DNA of 64,000 nucleotides from Micrococcales bacterium 73-13 (GTDB lineage Bacteria; Actinomycetota; Actinomycetes; Actinomycetales; Microbacteriaceae): NCBI GenBank assembly GCA_001898855.1, contig MKVN01000030.1, positions 1 to 64,000 of the forward strand, read 5' to 3'. Shown piece by piece: positions 8,805 to 19,057 of this stretch (position 1 is its first letter; each line of letters starts with the position of its first letter). The notes under the pieces were generated by a model. It saw only the letters and a program-made list of their open reading frames with translations, ran no database searches and was not told where the DNA came from. The position numbers and the translations under genes were made by a program.

Positions 8805-9731
8805 ATGCGCGATCCGGAGGAGCTGTACGAGGTCGTCGGCGACCTCGAGGGCATCCCGCGCGGCCTCGACCTGATCGCCGGCCTGACCGGGTTCGCCGAC
8901 GCCGGCGGCGTCGTCACGCAGCTCGGCGAGCACCTGCTCGACGAGCTGGAGACGCACGAGGTGGTCCGGTTCGACAACGACGCGCTGCTCGACTACCGCT
9001 CGCGGCGCCCGATCATGACGTTCGACCAGACGCAGCTGACGGAGTTCCACCCGCAGCGGCTCGCGCTGCACCTCGTCGAGGACGAGATGGGGCGGCCGTT
9101 CCTGCTGCTCACCGGCTACGAGCCGGACCTCAAGTGGGAGCGGTTCGCCGCGGCGGCGATGGGGCTGATCGACCGGCTCGGCGTCGCCCGCACGACCTGG
9201 GTGCACGCGATCCCGATGCCGGTGCCGCACACCCGGCCGATCCGCGCCACGGTCAGCGGCAACCGCGCCGACCTCACCGAGGCGATGTCCATCTGGCGCC
9301 CGACGACGCGGCTGCCCGGCACCGCGATGCACCTGCTCGAGTACCGCCTGCAGGAGACCGGCCACGCCGTCGCCGGCTTCGTCATGCTCGTCCCGCACTA
9401 TCTCGGCGACACGACCTACCCGGCCGCCGCGGTGACCGCGCTCGAGGCGCTGACCGCCGCGACGGGCCTCGTCTTCCCGACCGACGAGCTGCGCGAGGAG
9501 GGGCGCGAGTTCCTCGGCCGGATCGAGGAGCAGGTCGCCGACAACGCGGAGCTGCAGCGGCTGATCGAGTCGCTCGAGCGCCGGCACGACTCCTATCTGG
9601 AGGACAATCCGCTGCCGTCGCTGCTGACCGACAGCGAGGGGGGCCTGCCGACCGCTGACGAGATCGCCGAGGAGCTGCAGCACTTCCTCGCGATCCGGCG
9701 GGACGAGGGGGACCCCGGGTCCTTCGGGTGA
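8805..9731 (+). CDS. PAC2 family protein
   Basis: 308 residues of the PAC2 (proteasome assembly chaperone-like) family, widespread in actinobacteria and often near sigA. The N-terminal LYEVVGDLEGIPRGLDLIAG and central TGYEPDLKWERFA segments are typical, and the C-terminus ends in an acidic, probably helical tail (about 240-300). No enzymatic motif is visible. A role in proteasome assembly is known for eukaryotic relatives but not established for bacterial ones. The MFS gene overlaps its stop by four bases (GTGA), so the two are translationally coupled. Confidence 0.88.
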   Translation: MRDPEELYEVVGDLEGIPRGLDLIAGLTGFADAGGVVTQLGEHLLDELETHEVVRFDNDALLDYRSRRPIMTFDQTQLTEFHPQRLALHLVEDEMGRPFLLLTGYEPDLKWERFAAAAMGLIDRLGVARTTWVHAIPMPVPHTRPIRATVSGNRADLTEAMSIWRPTTRLPGTAMHLLEYRLQETGHAVAGFVMLVPHYLGDTTYPAAAVTALEALTAATGLVFPTDELREEGREFLGRIEEQVADNAELQRLIESLERRHDSYLEDNPLPSLLTDSEGGLPTADEIAEELQHFLAIRRDEGDPGSFG

Positions 9732-11083
9732 GGTGGAAGCCCGCCGCCGTCTACGCGGCGGTGTGCCTGGCCTACCTCGCCGCCGTGATGCAGCGGTCCT
9801 CGCTCGGGGTCGCCGCGGTCGAGGCGACCGAGCGCTACGAGGTCGCCGCGACCGTGCTCTCGATGCTCTCCGTGTCGCAGATCGTCGTCTACGCTGCGCT
9901 GCAGATCCCGGTCGGGGTGATGATCGACCGCTTCGGGCCGCGGCTGCCGATCGTGCTCGGCGCCGCGACGATGGCGCTCGGACAGACCCTGGTCGCCGTC
10001 TCGACCGAGTTCGGGCTCGCCGCGGTGGGCCGGATGCTGGTCGGCGCCGGGGACGCCATGACGTTCAGCGCGGGCATCCGCGTCGTCTCGATGTGGTTCT
10101 CCGCGAACCGCGCGCCGGTGCTCACCCAGGTCTTCGCCCAGGTGGGGCAGGTCGGGCAGGTCCTCTCGGCGGTGCCGTTCCTGCTGCTGCTGCACGGCCC
10201 CGGGTGGTCGGCCGCGTTCCTCAGCGCCGCGTCGCTGTCGGTGCTCGGCGGCCTCGCCGTCCTGGTCGCGACCGCGACCGCCGGCGAGCCGCCGAACCCG
10301 TTCCATCCGGTCCGGATGGGGTTCGCCCGCACGCTCTCGAACCTCATCGAGGCGCTGCGCCGGCCCGGCACCCAGATCGGCTTCTGGACGCACTTCACGC
10401 TGCAGCCGAGCCTGACCATGTTCACGCTGCTGTGGGGGTTCCCGTACCTGACGGTCGCGGTCGGGTTCAGCCCGATGACCGCGACGATGCTGTTCGTCTC
10501 CACGGTGCTGATCGCGCTCGTGGTCGGCCCGCTGCTCGGGATCCTGTCCGCCCGGTTCCCATTCCGCCGGAGCAACATCTCGCTCGCGATCGTCGGATCG
10601 ATCCTCGCGTGCTGGGTCGTCGTGCTGCTCTGGCCCGGCCCGCCGCCGCTCTGGCTGGTCGTCGTGCTCATCACCTGCATGACGATCGGGAGCCCGGGCA
10701 GCATGATCGGGTTCGACTACGCCCGCACCTACAACCCCGCGCGCTCCCAGGGCTCGGCGACCGGCATCGTGAACGTGGGCGGGTTCCTCGCCTGCTTCAT
10801 GATCATGTTCCTGGTCGGGCTGATCCTGGACCTGCTCCGCGACCGCTCCGCCGGCGCGTCGCTCACCGCGCTGTACTCGCTCGACTCGTTCCGCATCGCG
10901 TTCCTCGCGCAGTTCCCGGTGATCGGCCTGGGGATCGCCATGATCCTGCGACTGCGCCGCCGCATGCGTCGATCGCTGCGCGAGGACGAGGGGATCACGG
11001 TCGCGCCGCTGTGGATCGCGGTCGCGAGGGCCTGGAAGCGCCGCGACGCGCAGCGCCGGGGCGCCGCCGGCGATGTACAATAG
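9728..11083 (+). CDS. MFS transporter
   Basis: 451-residue major facilitator superfamily protein with about 12 membrane segments. The loop after the second helix reads GVMIDRFGPRLP, matching the MFS GxxxDRxGRR signature. The segment around residues 93-135 (GRMLVGAGDAMTF) also fits the superfamily. The substrate cannot be deduced. The GTG start overlaps the PAC2 stop. The last codons hold TACAAT (11076-11081), a possible -10 element for the sigA transcript. Confidence 0.9.
   Translation: MRWKPAAVYAAVCLAYLAAVMQRSSLGVAAVEATERYEVAATVLSMLSVSQIVVYAALQIPVGVMIDRFGPRLPIVLGAATMALGQTLVAVSTEFGLAAVGRMLVGAGDAMTFSAGIRVVSMWFSANRAPVLTQVFAQVGQVGQVLSAVPFLLLLHGPGWSAAFLSAASLSVLGGLAVLVATATAGEPPNPFHPVRMGFARTLSNLIEALRRPGTQIGFWTHFTLQPSLTMFTLLWGFPYLTVAVGFSPMTATMLFVSTVLIALVVGPLLGILSARFPFRRSNISLAIVGSILACWVVVLLWPGPPPLWLVVVLITCMTIGSPGSMIGFDYARTYNPARSQGSATGIVNVGGFLACFMIMFLVGLILDLLRDRSAGASLTALYSLDSFRIAFLAQFPVIGLGIAMILRLRRRMRRSLREDEGITVAPLWIAVARAWKRRDAQRRGAAGDVQ
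11076..11081 (+). promoter_or_regulatory. Possible -10 element of sigA
   Basis: TACAAT at the very end of the MFS gene, 99 bases before the sigA ATG. No good -35 is seen. It would give a leader that includes the stem-loop at 11090-11148. Confidence 0.35.
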
Positions 11084-11089
11084 ACGACC

Positions 11090-11148
11090 GGACCCTGTCA
11101 GGCCGTCCATCGCCCGCGACTCGCGAGCGGAGGACTTGACAAGGGTCC
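11090..11148 (+). promoter_or_regulatory. Long stem-loop in the sigA leader
   Basis: GGACCCTGTCA (11090-11100) pairs with TGACAAGGGTCC (11137-11148) with one bulged base. The loop contains a second small stem, CCGC (11114-11117) with GCGG (11127-11130) around the palindrome CTCGCGAG. It lies 32 bases before the sigA start, so it could act as a leader structure or terminate readthrough from the MFS gene. Confidence 0.5.
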
Positions 11149-11180
11149 TACTCGTGCCCGCGACCCCCGGAGGATGAACG

Positions 11181-12767
11181 ATGGCGAGGACGAAGGCGGC
11201 GGAGACGGTGGCCGAGCCCCAGACGGCCCCGGCGAAGCGCACCGCGGCGCCGGCGAAGCGCGCCGCGACGGCGGTCGCGGAGAAGCCGAAGGCGGCCGCG
11301 ACGAGCGCCAAGGCCCCCGCCCCGACGGCGCCGGCCAAGGCGCCCGCGAAGACGGCTCCCGCCGCCGCGAAGGCCGCTCCGGCCGCGAAGGCCGCGTCGG
11401 CGGCGAAGACGGCTCCGGCCGCGACGAGGGCGCCCGCCAAGTCGACCGCGGCGAAGCCCGCGACGACGGCGCCCGTCGCGAAGCCGGCGCAGGCGAAGAC
11501 CGCCGCGGCCAAGGCCCCTGCCGCCAAGGCGCCCGCGAAGACGTCGCCGCGGCGCGGCAAGGCCGCCGAGGCCACCGAGGACGAGGCCGACCTGCCGGTC
11601 GAGGAGATCGACGAGGACATCGAGGTCGACGAGGAGGCCGAGGAGACGGACGAGGCGGAGGCCGCCGAGCCCGCCGAGGACGCGGCCGAGCCGGCGGGCG
11701 AGGCCGGTCCGGAGACCGACGCCGACGCCGAGGAGGAGGACGAGGAGGGCGAGTCGACCGGCAAGGACGAGGAGCTCCCCACCGGCGCGATCCGGCTGAG
11801 CCTCGTCGACGACGAGGACGACGTCCCGCTGCAGTCGACGCAGATCACCGGCGCCACGGCGGACCCGGTCAAGGACTACCTCAAGCAGATCGGCAAGGTC
11901 GCGCTGCTGAACGCCGCGGAGGAGGTCGAGCTCGCGATGCGCATCGAGGCCGGCCTGTTCGCCGAGGAGAAGCTCTCGATGATGAAGGCCGACGAGCAGC
12001 GCTCCAAGCTCGGCCGCGAGCTCACCATGGTCGCCAAGGACGGCCAGCGGGCGAAGTCGCACCTGCTCGGCGCGAACCTCCGCCTCGTCGTCTCGCTCGC
12101 GAAGCGCTACACCGGCCGGGGCATGCAGTTCCTCGACCTCATCCAGGAGGGGAACCTCGGCCTCATCCGCGCCGTCGAGAAGTTCGACTACACCAAGGGC
12201 TTCAAGTTCTCCACCTACGCCACCTGGTGGATCCGGCAGGCGATCACCCGCGCGATGGCCGACCAGGCGCGCACCATCCGCATCCCGGTCCACATGGTCG
12301 AGGTCATCAACAAGCTCGCCCGCGTGCAGCGCCAGATGCTGCAGGACCTCGGCCGCGAGCCCACCCCCGAGGAGCTCAGCCGCGAGCTCGACATGACGCC
12401 GGAGAAGGTCGTCGAGGTGCAGAAGTACGGCCGCGAGCCGATCTCACTGCACACCCCGCTCGGCGAGGACGGCGACAGCGAGTTCGGCGACCTCATCGAG
12501 GACACCGAGGCGGTCGTGCCGGCCGACGCGGTCGGCTTCACGATGCTGCAGAAGCAGCTCGAGCAGCTGCTCGACTCGCTCTCCGAGCGCGAGGCCGGCG
12601 TCATCCGGATGCGCTTCGGCCTCGGCGACGGCCAGCCGAAGACGCTCGACCAGATCGGCGACACCTTCGGGGTGACCCGCGAGCGGATCCGGCAGATCGA
12701 GTCGAAGACGATGGCGAAGCTCCGCCATCCGTCGAGGTCCCAGGCGCTGCGCGACTACCTCGAGTAG
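11181..12767 (+). CDS. sigA: Principal RNA polymerase sigma factor
   Basis: Housekeeping sigma-70 (RpoD/HrdB/SigA). A long low-complexity N-terminus (1-130, Lys/Ala/Pro, histone H1-like) is followed by an acidic stretch (131-200). Region 1.2 is at about 229-262, region 2 at 298-367 with the -10-recognition helix ending [10 protein letters not shown], region 3 at about 377-450 and region 4 ends with the helix-turn-helix [13 protein letters not shown]. 528 residues, normal for actinobacterial principal sigma factors. GGAGG sits 8 bases before the ATG. The upstream leader can fold into a long stem-loop. murT starts 7 bases downstream. Confidence 0.97.
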   Translation: MARTKAAETVAEPQTAPAKRTAAPAKRAATAVAEKPKAAATSAKAPAPTAPAKAPAKTAPAAAKAAPAAKAASAAKTAPAATRAPAKSTAAKPATTAPVAKPAQAKTAAAKAPAAKAPAKTSPRRGKAAEATEDEADLPVEEIDEDIEVDEEAEETDEAEAAEPAEDAAEPAGEAGPETDADAEEEDEEGESTGKDEELPTGAIRLSLVDDEDDVPLQSTQITGATADPVKDYLKQIGKVALLNAAEEVELAMRIEAGLFAEEKLSMMKADEQRSKLGRELTMVAKDGQRAKSHLLGANLRLVVSLAKRYTGRGMQFLDLIQEGNLGLIRAVEKFDYTKGFKFSTYATWWIRQAITRAMADQARTIRIPVHMVEVINKLARVQRQMLQDLGREPTPEELSRELDMTPEKVVEVQKYGREPISLHTPLGEDGDSEFGDLIEDTEAVVPADAVGFTMLQKQLEQLLDSLSEREAGVIRMRFGLGDGQPKTLDQIGDTFGVTRERIRQIESKTMAKLRHPSRSQALRDYLE

Positions 12768-12774
12768 GGCGCGC

Positions 12775-14076
12775 GTGCTCCGGGACGTCCTGGCCATCGC
12801 GATCGGCCGGCTCACGCGGCGGGCGCTGCTGCTCGTGCGCCCGGGCGGCGGCACCGCGATCCCGGGCCGGGTCGTCGAGCGGCTGTCGCCCGACCTGCTC
12901 GTCCGGATCCTGCGGCAGCCCCGGCTGGTCGTCGTGACCGGCTCGAACGGCAAGGGCACCACGACGAAGATGCTCGCCGCGATCCTGCGCGCCCACGGCG
13001 TCGACCTGTGGACGAACCGGATGGCCGGGAACATCACCCGCGGCCTGCTCAGCGAGCTGATCACCGTCGTCGACGCGCGCGGGCGCTTCCCGCACGAGCT
13101 CGCCGTGCTCGAGGTCGACGAGGCCTATTCGGCGGTGCTGCTCGAGCGGACCGGCGTGGACACCACCGTGCTGCTCAACGTCATGCTCGACCAGCTGCAC
13201 CGCTGGGGCTCGCCGGACCGCGCCGCGGAGTACCTGGCGCGCACGGCGCGGGCGACCGGCGGCGCGCTGGTGCTGAACCGCGACGACGGGCACCTGCGGG
13301 CGATCGGCACCGACCCGGCCGGCGGCCTGCGCGCCGAGGTGCGCTGGTTCGGGCTCGCCCCCGCCCTGCTCGCGGCGCTGCCGCACGGCAACGGATCGGC
13401 GCCGTACTTCGGCCCGGATCACGGCGGCCCGGCGGTCGGCGCGAGCACGACCGAGGTGCTCGCCGTCGACGGCCGCAGCGCCGTGCTCGGGCTCAGCGGC
13501 GACGGCGAGCTCGAGGTCGGCCTGCCCTCCCCGGGGGTCCATCTCGCGGCCGACTCCGCGGCGGCGGTCGAGGCGGCGCGGGCGGTGCTCCGCGAGCGGT
13601 TCGACCCGGAGGTCGCCGATGCCGCGCTCACCGCGGAGACCTCGATGTTCGCCCGCGGCGAGGTCGCGGAGATCCGCGGCGTGCCGACCCGGCTGCTGCT
13701 GATGAAGAGCCCGCCGACCGCGCAGGCGAACCTCGACGTGCTGCCCGGTTCGCCGGAGCAGCTCATGGTCATCGCGGGGAAGGACCTGCCCGACCCCTCG
13801 CTGCTGTGGCCGGTGGACTGGAGCGCCGTGGACCGGGTCCGGGTCGTGACCGGCCAGCAGGCCCAGGAGATGGCGCTGCGCCTGGTCTACTCGGGCATCC
13901 GGGTCGACGAGGTGATCGAGGACGTCGGCCGGGCGGCCGAGCGGTTCACCGCGCTCCCGCCGCCGACGGACGGGCTGCGGACCGTGGTGTTCACCGCCGA
14001 GGGCATGCGGACCTTCCGCCGGCTGCTCGGCCTGCACGGCGCGTCCACGAAGGCGGCTCCGGAGGACGCCGCATGA
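12775..14076 (+). CDS. murT: MurT-like Mur ligase without zinc ribbon
   Basis: ATP-dependent Mur ligase family. In typical bacteria MurT binds GatD and activates the alpha-carboxyl of D-Glu in lipid II for amidation. The P-loop TGSNGKGTTTK (about 54-64) and the central ligase domain are intact, and a DPSLLWPVDW segment (about 341-350) matches the C-terminal DUF1727 region that contacts GatD. Unlike canonical MurT it has no Cys4 zinc ribbon: all 433 residues contain no cysteine. The GTG start lies 7 bases after the sigA stop, and the gene overlaps gatD by four bases (ATGA). The changed pair may have another acceptor than ammonia; see findings. Confidence 0.88.
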   Translation: MLRDVLAIAIGRLTRRALLLVRPGGGTAIPGRVVERLSPDLLVRILRQPRLVVVTGSNGKGTTTKMLAAILRAHGVDLWTNRMAGNITRGLLSELITVVDARGRFPHELAVLEVDEAYSAVLLERTGVDTTVLLNVMLDQLHRWGSPDRAAEYLARTARATGGALVLNRDDGHLRAIGTDPAGGLRAEVRWFGLAPALLAALPHGNGSAPYFGPDHGGPAVGASTTEVLAVDGRSAVLGLSGDGELEVGLPSPGVHLAADSAAAVEAARAVLRERFDPEVADAALTAETSMFARGEVAEIRGVPTRLLLMKSPPTAQANLDVLPGSPEQLMVIAGKDLPDPSLLWPVDWSAVDRVRVVTGQQAQEMALRLVYSGIRVDEVIEDVGRAAERFTALPPPTDGLRTVVFTAEGMRTFRRLLGLHGASTKAAPEDAA

Positions 14077-14825
14077 CCCCGCGCATCCTCCAGGTCTTCC
14101 CGACGCACTTCGATCAGAACGGCGACAGCGGGAACGTCCTCGCGCTGCGGCGCCGGCTCGAGTGGGCGGGGCACGCGGCGGCGGTCGTCGAGGTCGCGCC
14201 CGGCGAGCCGTGGCCGGCCGATCCGCCGGACTTCGTGCACCTCGGCGGCGGCTCGGTCGCCGCGCAGCTCGACGCGCTGCCCGCGCTGCGCGCCGAGGGG
14301 GAGCGGCTCCGCGACTGGGTCGCGGCAGGGGTCCGGGTGATCGCGGTCGGCGGCGGCTACCAGCTCCTCGCCCGAACGATCCGCTTCCCGGGGTCGAGCG
14401 GGCCCGTCGAGGGACTCGGGCTGCTGCCCGGCCGCAGCGTCGCGAACCCGGCGGCCGGCCCGCTGCCGGCCCCGGACCTCGTCAGCGGGCCCCTGCTGCT
14501 CGAGACCGCGGCGCACGGCGAGGTGCAGGGCTTCGTGAACCTCCGGCAGCGGTTCCTGCCCGACGAGGGCGCGCCGCCGCTCGGCCGGGTCGACGTCGGC
14601 CCCTGGCCGGATGCGGCGGAGGAGGGCTCGGCCGTCGGCGCGGTGCTCGGCAGCCATGCGCACGGTCCGCTCCTGCCGCGGAACCCGCGGCTCGCCGACG
14701 CGATCATCCGCGGCCGTCTGGCCGAGCTCGGCCTCGACTACGAGACCGGCGAGCCGCACGCGCTGGCCGACGCGCACGCGGCCGCGGCGCGCGCCGCGTT
14801 CGCCGAGCGCGCCCGCGCGCGCTGA
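14073..14825 (+). CDS. gatD: GatD-like amidotransferase subunit lacking the nucleophile Cys
   Basis: 250 residues of the class I glutaminase (GATase_3) fold, partner of MurT. The nucleophile turn reads AVGGGYQLL with Gly93 (codon 14349-14351) where GatD has Cys (AxCGGYQ). The protein contains no cysteine at all, so glutamine hydrolysis by the usual thioester route is not possible. The histidine motif HGPLLPRNP (H197) and the RILQVFPTHFDQNGDSGNV N-terminus remain, so the fold and pairing with MurT look conserved. The FENHxGRT segment of active GatD is replaced by GFVNLRQRF. Either a structural, non-hydrolytic partner or a changed enzyme; the reading frame is intact, so it is not a pseudogene. 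Confidence 0.85.
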   Translation: MTPRILQVFPTHFDQNGDSGNVLALRRRLEWAGHAAAVVEVAPGEPWPADPPDFVHLGGGSVAAQLDALPALRAEGERLRDWVAAGVRVIAVGGGYQLLARTIRFPGSSGPVEGLGLLPGRSVANPAAGPLPAPDLVSGPLLLETAAHGEVQGFVNLRQRFLPDEGAPPLGRVDVGPWPDAAEEGSAVGAVLGSHAHGPLLPRNPRLADAIIRGRLAELGLDYETGEPHALADAHAAAARAAFAERARAR

Positions 14826-14833
14826 GCCGCGCC

Positions 14834-15835
14834 TCAGAACTCGCCGATCGCCTCGCGGAAGCGCGGCATCAGGCCGGTCTTGACGCCGGACAGGCTCGGC
14901 TTCATCTGGAAGCCGCCGGTGTTCCAGTTGCCCTCGACGATCCCCACGCCGTCCGGCAGCACCGCGACGTCCCAGCCGACGAAGCGCACCTGCGGCACGA
15001 CCCGCGCCGCCTCGTCGAGCGCGCGGATGATCTCCTCGTAGCGCGGCACCCGGAAGCCGACGATCGGCCGGCCGGTGACCGGATGCTCGGCGTAGGTGCG
15101 GGCCAGGATGTCGAACGCCGGATACCGCGCGACGCCCTCCTCGTCGAGGATCGTGTACATCCCGCCGGAGCCGAAGTTGTCGACGTCGGCGTCGTGGCCG
15201 AGCTTGAGCGCCGCGCACAGCACGTGCAGCCGCTCGCCGTCGAAGAAGGTGATGACGCGCAGCGTGTTGACGCTGCGCGGGGCGAGCGCGGCGAGGTCGG
15301 GGTGCTGCGCGATGAACTCCTCGACGAGGATGTGGCCGCTGGCCAGCAGCTCCTCGCGGAACGCGGCCGGGTCGCCCGCCTCCTGCGCCGTGCGGCGCCG
15401 CACGCCGTGGCCGTGCACCGAGTCGGGCTGCTTCGTCATGACGACCGGGTGGCGCCGCAGGAAGTCGGCGAGCTGCTCGGGCGTCGCGGTGCGCACGTCG
15501 AGCCAGTCCCGGCCGAGGAACCGGTCGAAGCGCGCGTTGAACTCCGCCTTGTCGGCGAGCAGATGCCGGTACTCCGGCTCGTTGTAGCGCGCGGCGATCC
15601 GGTCGAAGTGCGTGCTGGTCATGAACGTGGCGCGCTCGCGCGCGTTCAGCAGGTAGAACTCGTACTCCTCGTAGTCGAGGTAGCCGGCGCCGTACCGGAT
15701 CGAGCACCGGACCATGTCGAGCAGCACCCCGAGCCGGGTCCGGCCGATCCGCGCCGCGATCTCGCGGGCGACGCGCCGCATGTTCGCGACGTCGAGGCTC
15801 CGCAGGCGCGCCAGGTAGTACTTGACGCGCCTCAC
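14834..15835 (-). CDS. ATP-grasp ligase (sugar-transfer-associated type)
   Basis: 333 residues. VMTKQPDSVHGHGV (about 131-144) is the nucleotide-binding strand-loop, EEFIAQHPDLAALAPRSVNT the family hallmark of the ATPgrasp_ST group (Pfam PF14397), and GWDVAVLPDGVGIVEGNWN carries the metal-binding Glu and Asn. ATP-grasp enzymes join a carboxylate to an amine or thiol through an acyl phosphate; this group's substrates are unknown and members often lie in envelope polymer loci. The gene converges on gatD with 8 bases between stop codons. The GTG at 15835 is supported by TAGACT six bases upstream. A link to cell-wall peptide assembly is inferred from position only. Confidence 0.85.
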   Translation of the reverse strand: MRRVKYYLARLRSLDVANMRRVAREIAARIGRTRLGVLLDMVRCSIRYGAGYLDYEEYEFYLLNARERATFMTSTHFDRIAARYNEPEYRHLLADKAEFNARFDRFLGRDWLDVRTATPEQLADFLRRHPVVMTKQPDSVHGHGVRRRTAQEAGDPAAFREELLASGHILVEEFIAQHPDLAALAPRSVNTLRVITFFDGERLHVLCAALKLGHDADVDNFGSGGMYTILDEEGVARYPAFDILARTYAEHPVTGRPIVGFRVPRYEEIIRALDEAARVVPQVRFVGWDVAVLPDGVGIVEGNWNTGGFQMKPSLSGVKTGLMPRFREAIGEF

Positions 15836-15841
15836 GCAGCG

Positions 15842-15847
15842 AGTCTA
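15842..15847 (-). promoter_or_regulatory. -10 element of ATP-grasp gene
   Basis: TAGACT on the minus strand, six bases before the GTG at 15835. Confidence 0.5.
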
Positions 15848-15867
15848 GGCGTCGGCTCGCACCGGGC

Positions 15868-16098
15868 TCAGACGGCCGCGTCCTCGAGCAGCCGGTCCGA
15901 CTCGTCGTGCCAGGCGATCGCGGTGTCGGCGAGCTTGTCGCGGAAACGGGTCGCGTGGTGGGCGCAGAACAGCAGCTCGCCGGAGGCGAGCGTGACCCGC
16001 ACGTACGCCTGCGCGCCGCAGGAGTCGCAGCGGTCGAGGGCGGAGAGCTCGTAGTGGTCGGTCTCGTCGCTCAGGACACGGTCGGCGATCTCGGTCAT
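15868..16098 (-). CDS. DUF7455-type small zinc-ribbon protein
   Basis: 76 residues. RCDSCGAQAYV and the later FCAHH give a Cys-x2-Cys ... Cys-x2-His set that probably binds zinc. This short family is common in actinobacteria close to sigA or topoisomerase genes; its role is unknown. ATG at 16098. It is divergent from the LOG gene, with about 160 bases between. Confidence 0.8.
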   Translation of the reverse strand: MTEIADRVLSDETDHYELSALDRCDSCGAQAYVRVTLASGELLFCAHHATRFRDKLADTAIAWHDESDRLLEDAAV

Positions 16099-16245
16099 CT
16101 CCTGCTCCTCACTGCTCCTCGCTGCTCTCGAGTGCGTTCGAGCACTGCGTGCAGCGACGTTCGCTGCCTAGATGTAAACACACGAACGTCTCGAACCCGT
16201 GTCAAACGCGTCACGGTTTCGCTACGGGCGGATCCCGCGGCGCCC

Positions 16246-16251
16246 TAGGCT
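16246..16251 (+). promoter_or_regulatory. -10 element of LOG gene
   Basis: TAGGCT, six bases before the GTG at 16258. Confidence 0.5.
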
Positions 16252-16257
16252 CGCCGG

Positions 16258-16836
16258 GTGCGACTGTGCGTGTTCTCCGGCTCGAGCCCCGGACGATCCC
16301 CCGGCTACGCCGCCGCGGCGACGGCGCTCGGCGCGGAGCTCGCCGCGCGCGGCATCGGCGTCGTGTACGGCGGAGCGTCGGTCGGGCTGATGGGCGCCAT
16401 CGCGGACGCCGCGCTCGCCGGCGGCGGCGAGGTGATCGGGGTCATCCCGCGGTCGCTGATGGACAAGGAGATCGGGCATCCCGGGCTCACCGAGCTGCGC
16501 GTCGTCGGATCGATGCACGAGCGCAAGGCGCTGATGGCGGAGCTCTCCGACGGCTTCGTCGCGCTGCCGGGCGGCGCGGGCACGCTCGAGGAGATCTTCG
16601 AGGTGTGGACCTGGGCGCAGCTCGGCCACCATCGCAAGCCGTGCGCGCTGTACGACGTCGAGGGCTACTACCGGCCGCTCGCGGCGTTCCTCGACCACGT
16701 CGTCGAGGAGCGCTTCCTGAAGCCGGTGCACCGGGGGATGCTCATCGTCGAGCACGACCTCGACGGGCTGCTGGCGGCGATCGGCGACTACCGCGCACCG
16801 CTGGCCGACAAGTGGATCGACCGGGGATCGCACTAG
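16258..16836 (+). CDS. LOG family phosphoribohydrolase
   Basis: 192 residues, LOG/TIGR00730 Rossmann family. VFSGSSPG at the N-terminus, [10 protein letters not shown] and [11 protein letters not shown] form the nucleotide site and carry the catalytic Arg/Glu region. Characterised members cleave ribose-5-phosphate from nucleoside monophosphates (cytokinin activation in plants and some actinobacteria). Older lysine decarboxylase labels for the family are not supported. The GTG start is set by the upstream TAGGCT. parE begins 49 bases downstream with its own -10 element. Confidence 0.88.
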   Translation: MRLCVFSGSSPGRSPGYAAAATALGAELAARGIGVVYGGASVGLMGAIADAALAGGGEVIGVIPRSLMDKEIGHPGLTELRVVGSMHERKALMAELSDGFVALPGGAGTLEEIFEVWTWAQLGHHRKPCALYDVEGYYRPLAAFLDHVVEERFLKPVHRGMLIVEHDLDGLLAAIGDYRAPLADKWIDRGSH

Positions 16837-16872
16837 GCCGTTTCGCTGACGGGCGCCGTCGGCGGCCGCGCC

Positions 16873-16878
16873 TAGGCT
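16873..16878 (+). promoter_or_regulatory. -10 element of parE
   Basis: TAGGCT, seven bases before the GTG at 16886. Confidence 0.5.
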
Positions 16879-16885
16879 CGCAGGC

Positions 16886-18967
<2,082 letters not shown>

Positions 18968-19057
18968 CCGGCGCCCGCTCGGACCGCCCCGCGCCCGGGA
19001 CGAGTCGGTAGGCTGCATCCGGGCAGCCCCCTTCCGCGACGATCGAAAGCGTGTGCC

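Noticed and set aside
11136-11141. TTGACA as -35 of a sigA promoter
   Set aside because: No -10-like hexamer at 16-18 bases downstream; the bases belong to the right arm of the leader stem.
14073-14825. gatD as a decaying pseudogene
   Set aside because: The frame is intact, overlaps murT in the standard way, and keeps the His motif and core; targeted loss of the Cys fits changed function better than decay.
16125-16142. LexA/SOS box near TCGAGTGCGTTCGA
   Set aside because: The actinobacterial SOS box is TCGAAC-n4-GTTCGA (16 bases); this site is 14 bases with the wrong inner bases.
16258-16836. Lysine decarboxylase
   Set aside because: The PGGAGTLEE motif belongs to LOG phosphoribohydrolases; no pyridoxal phosphate lysine motif is present.
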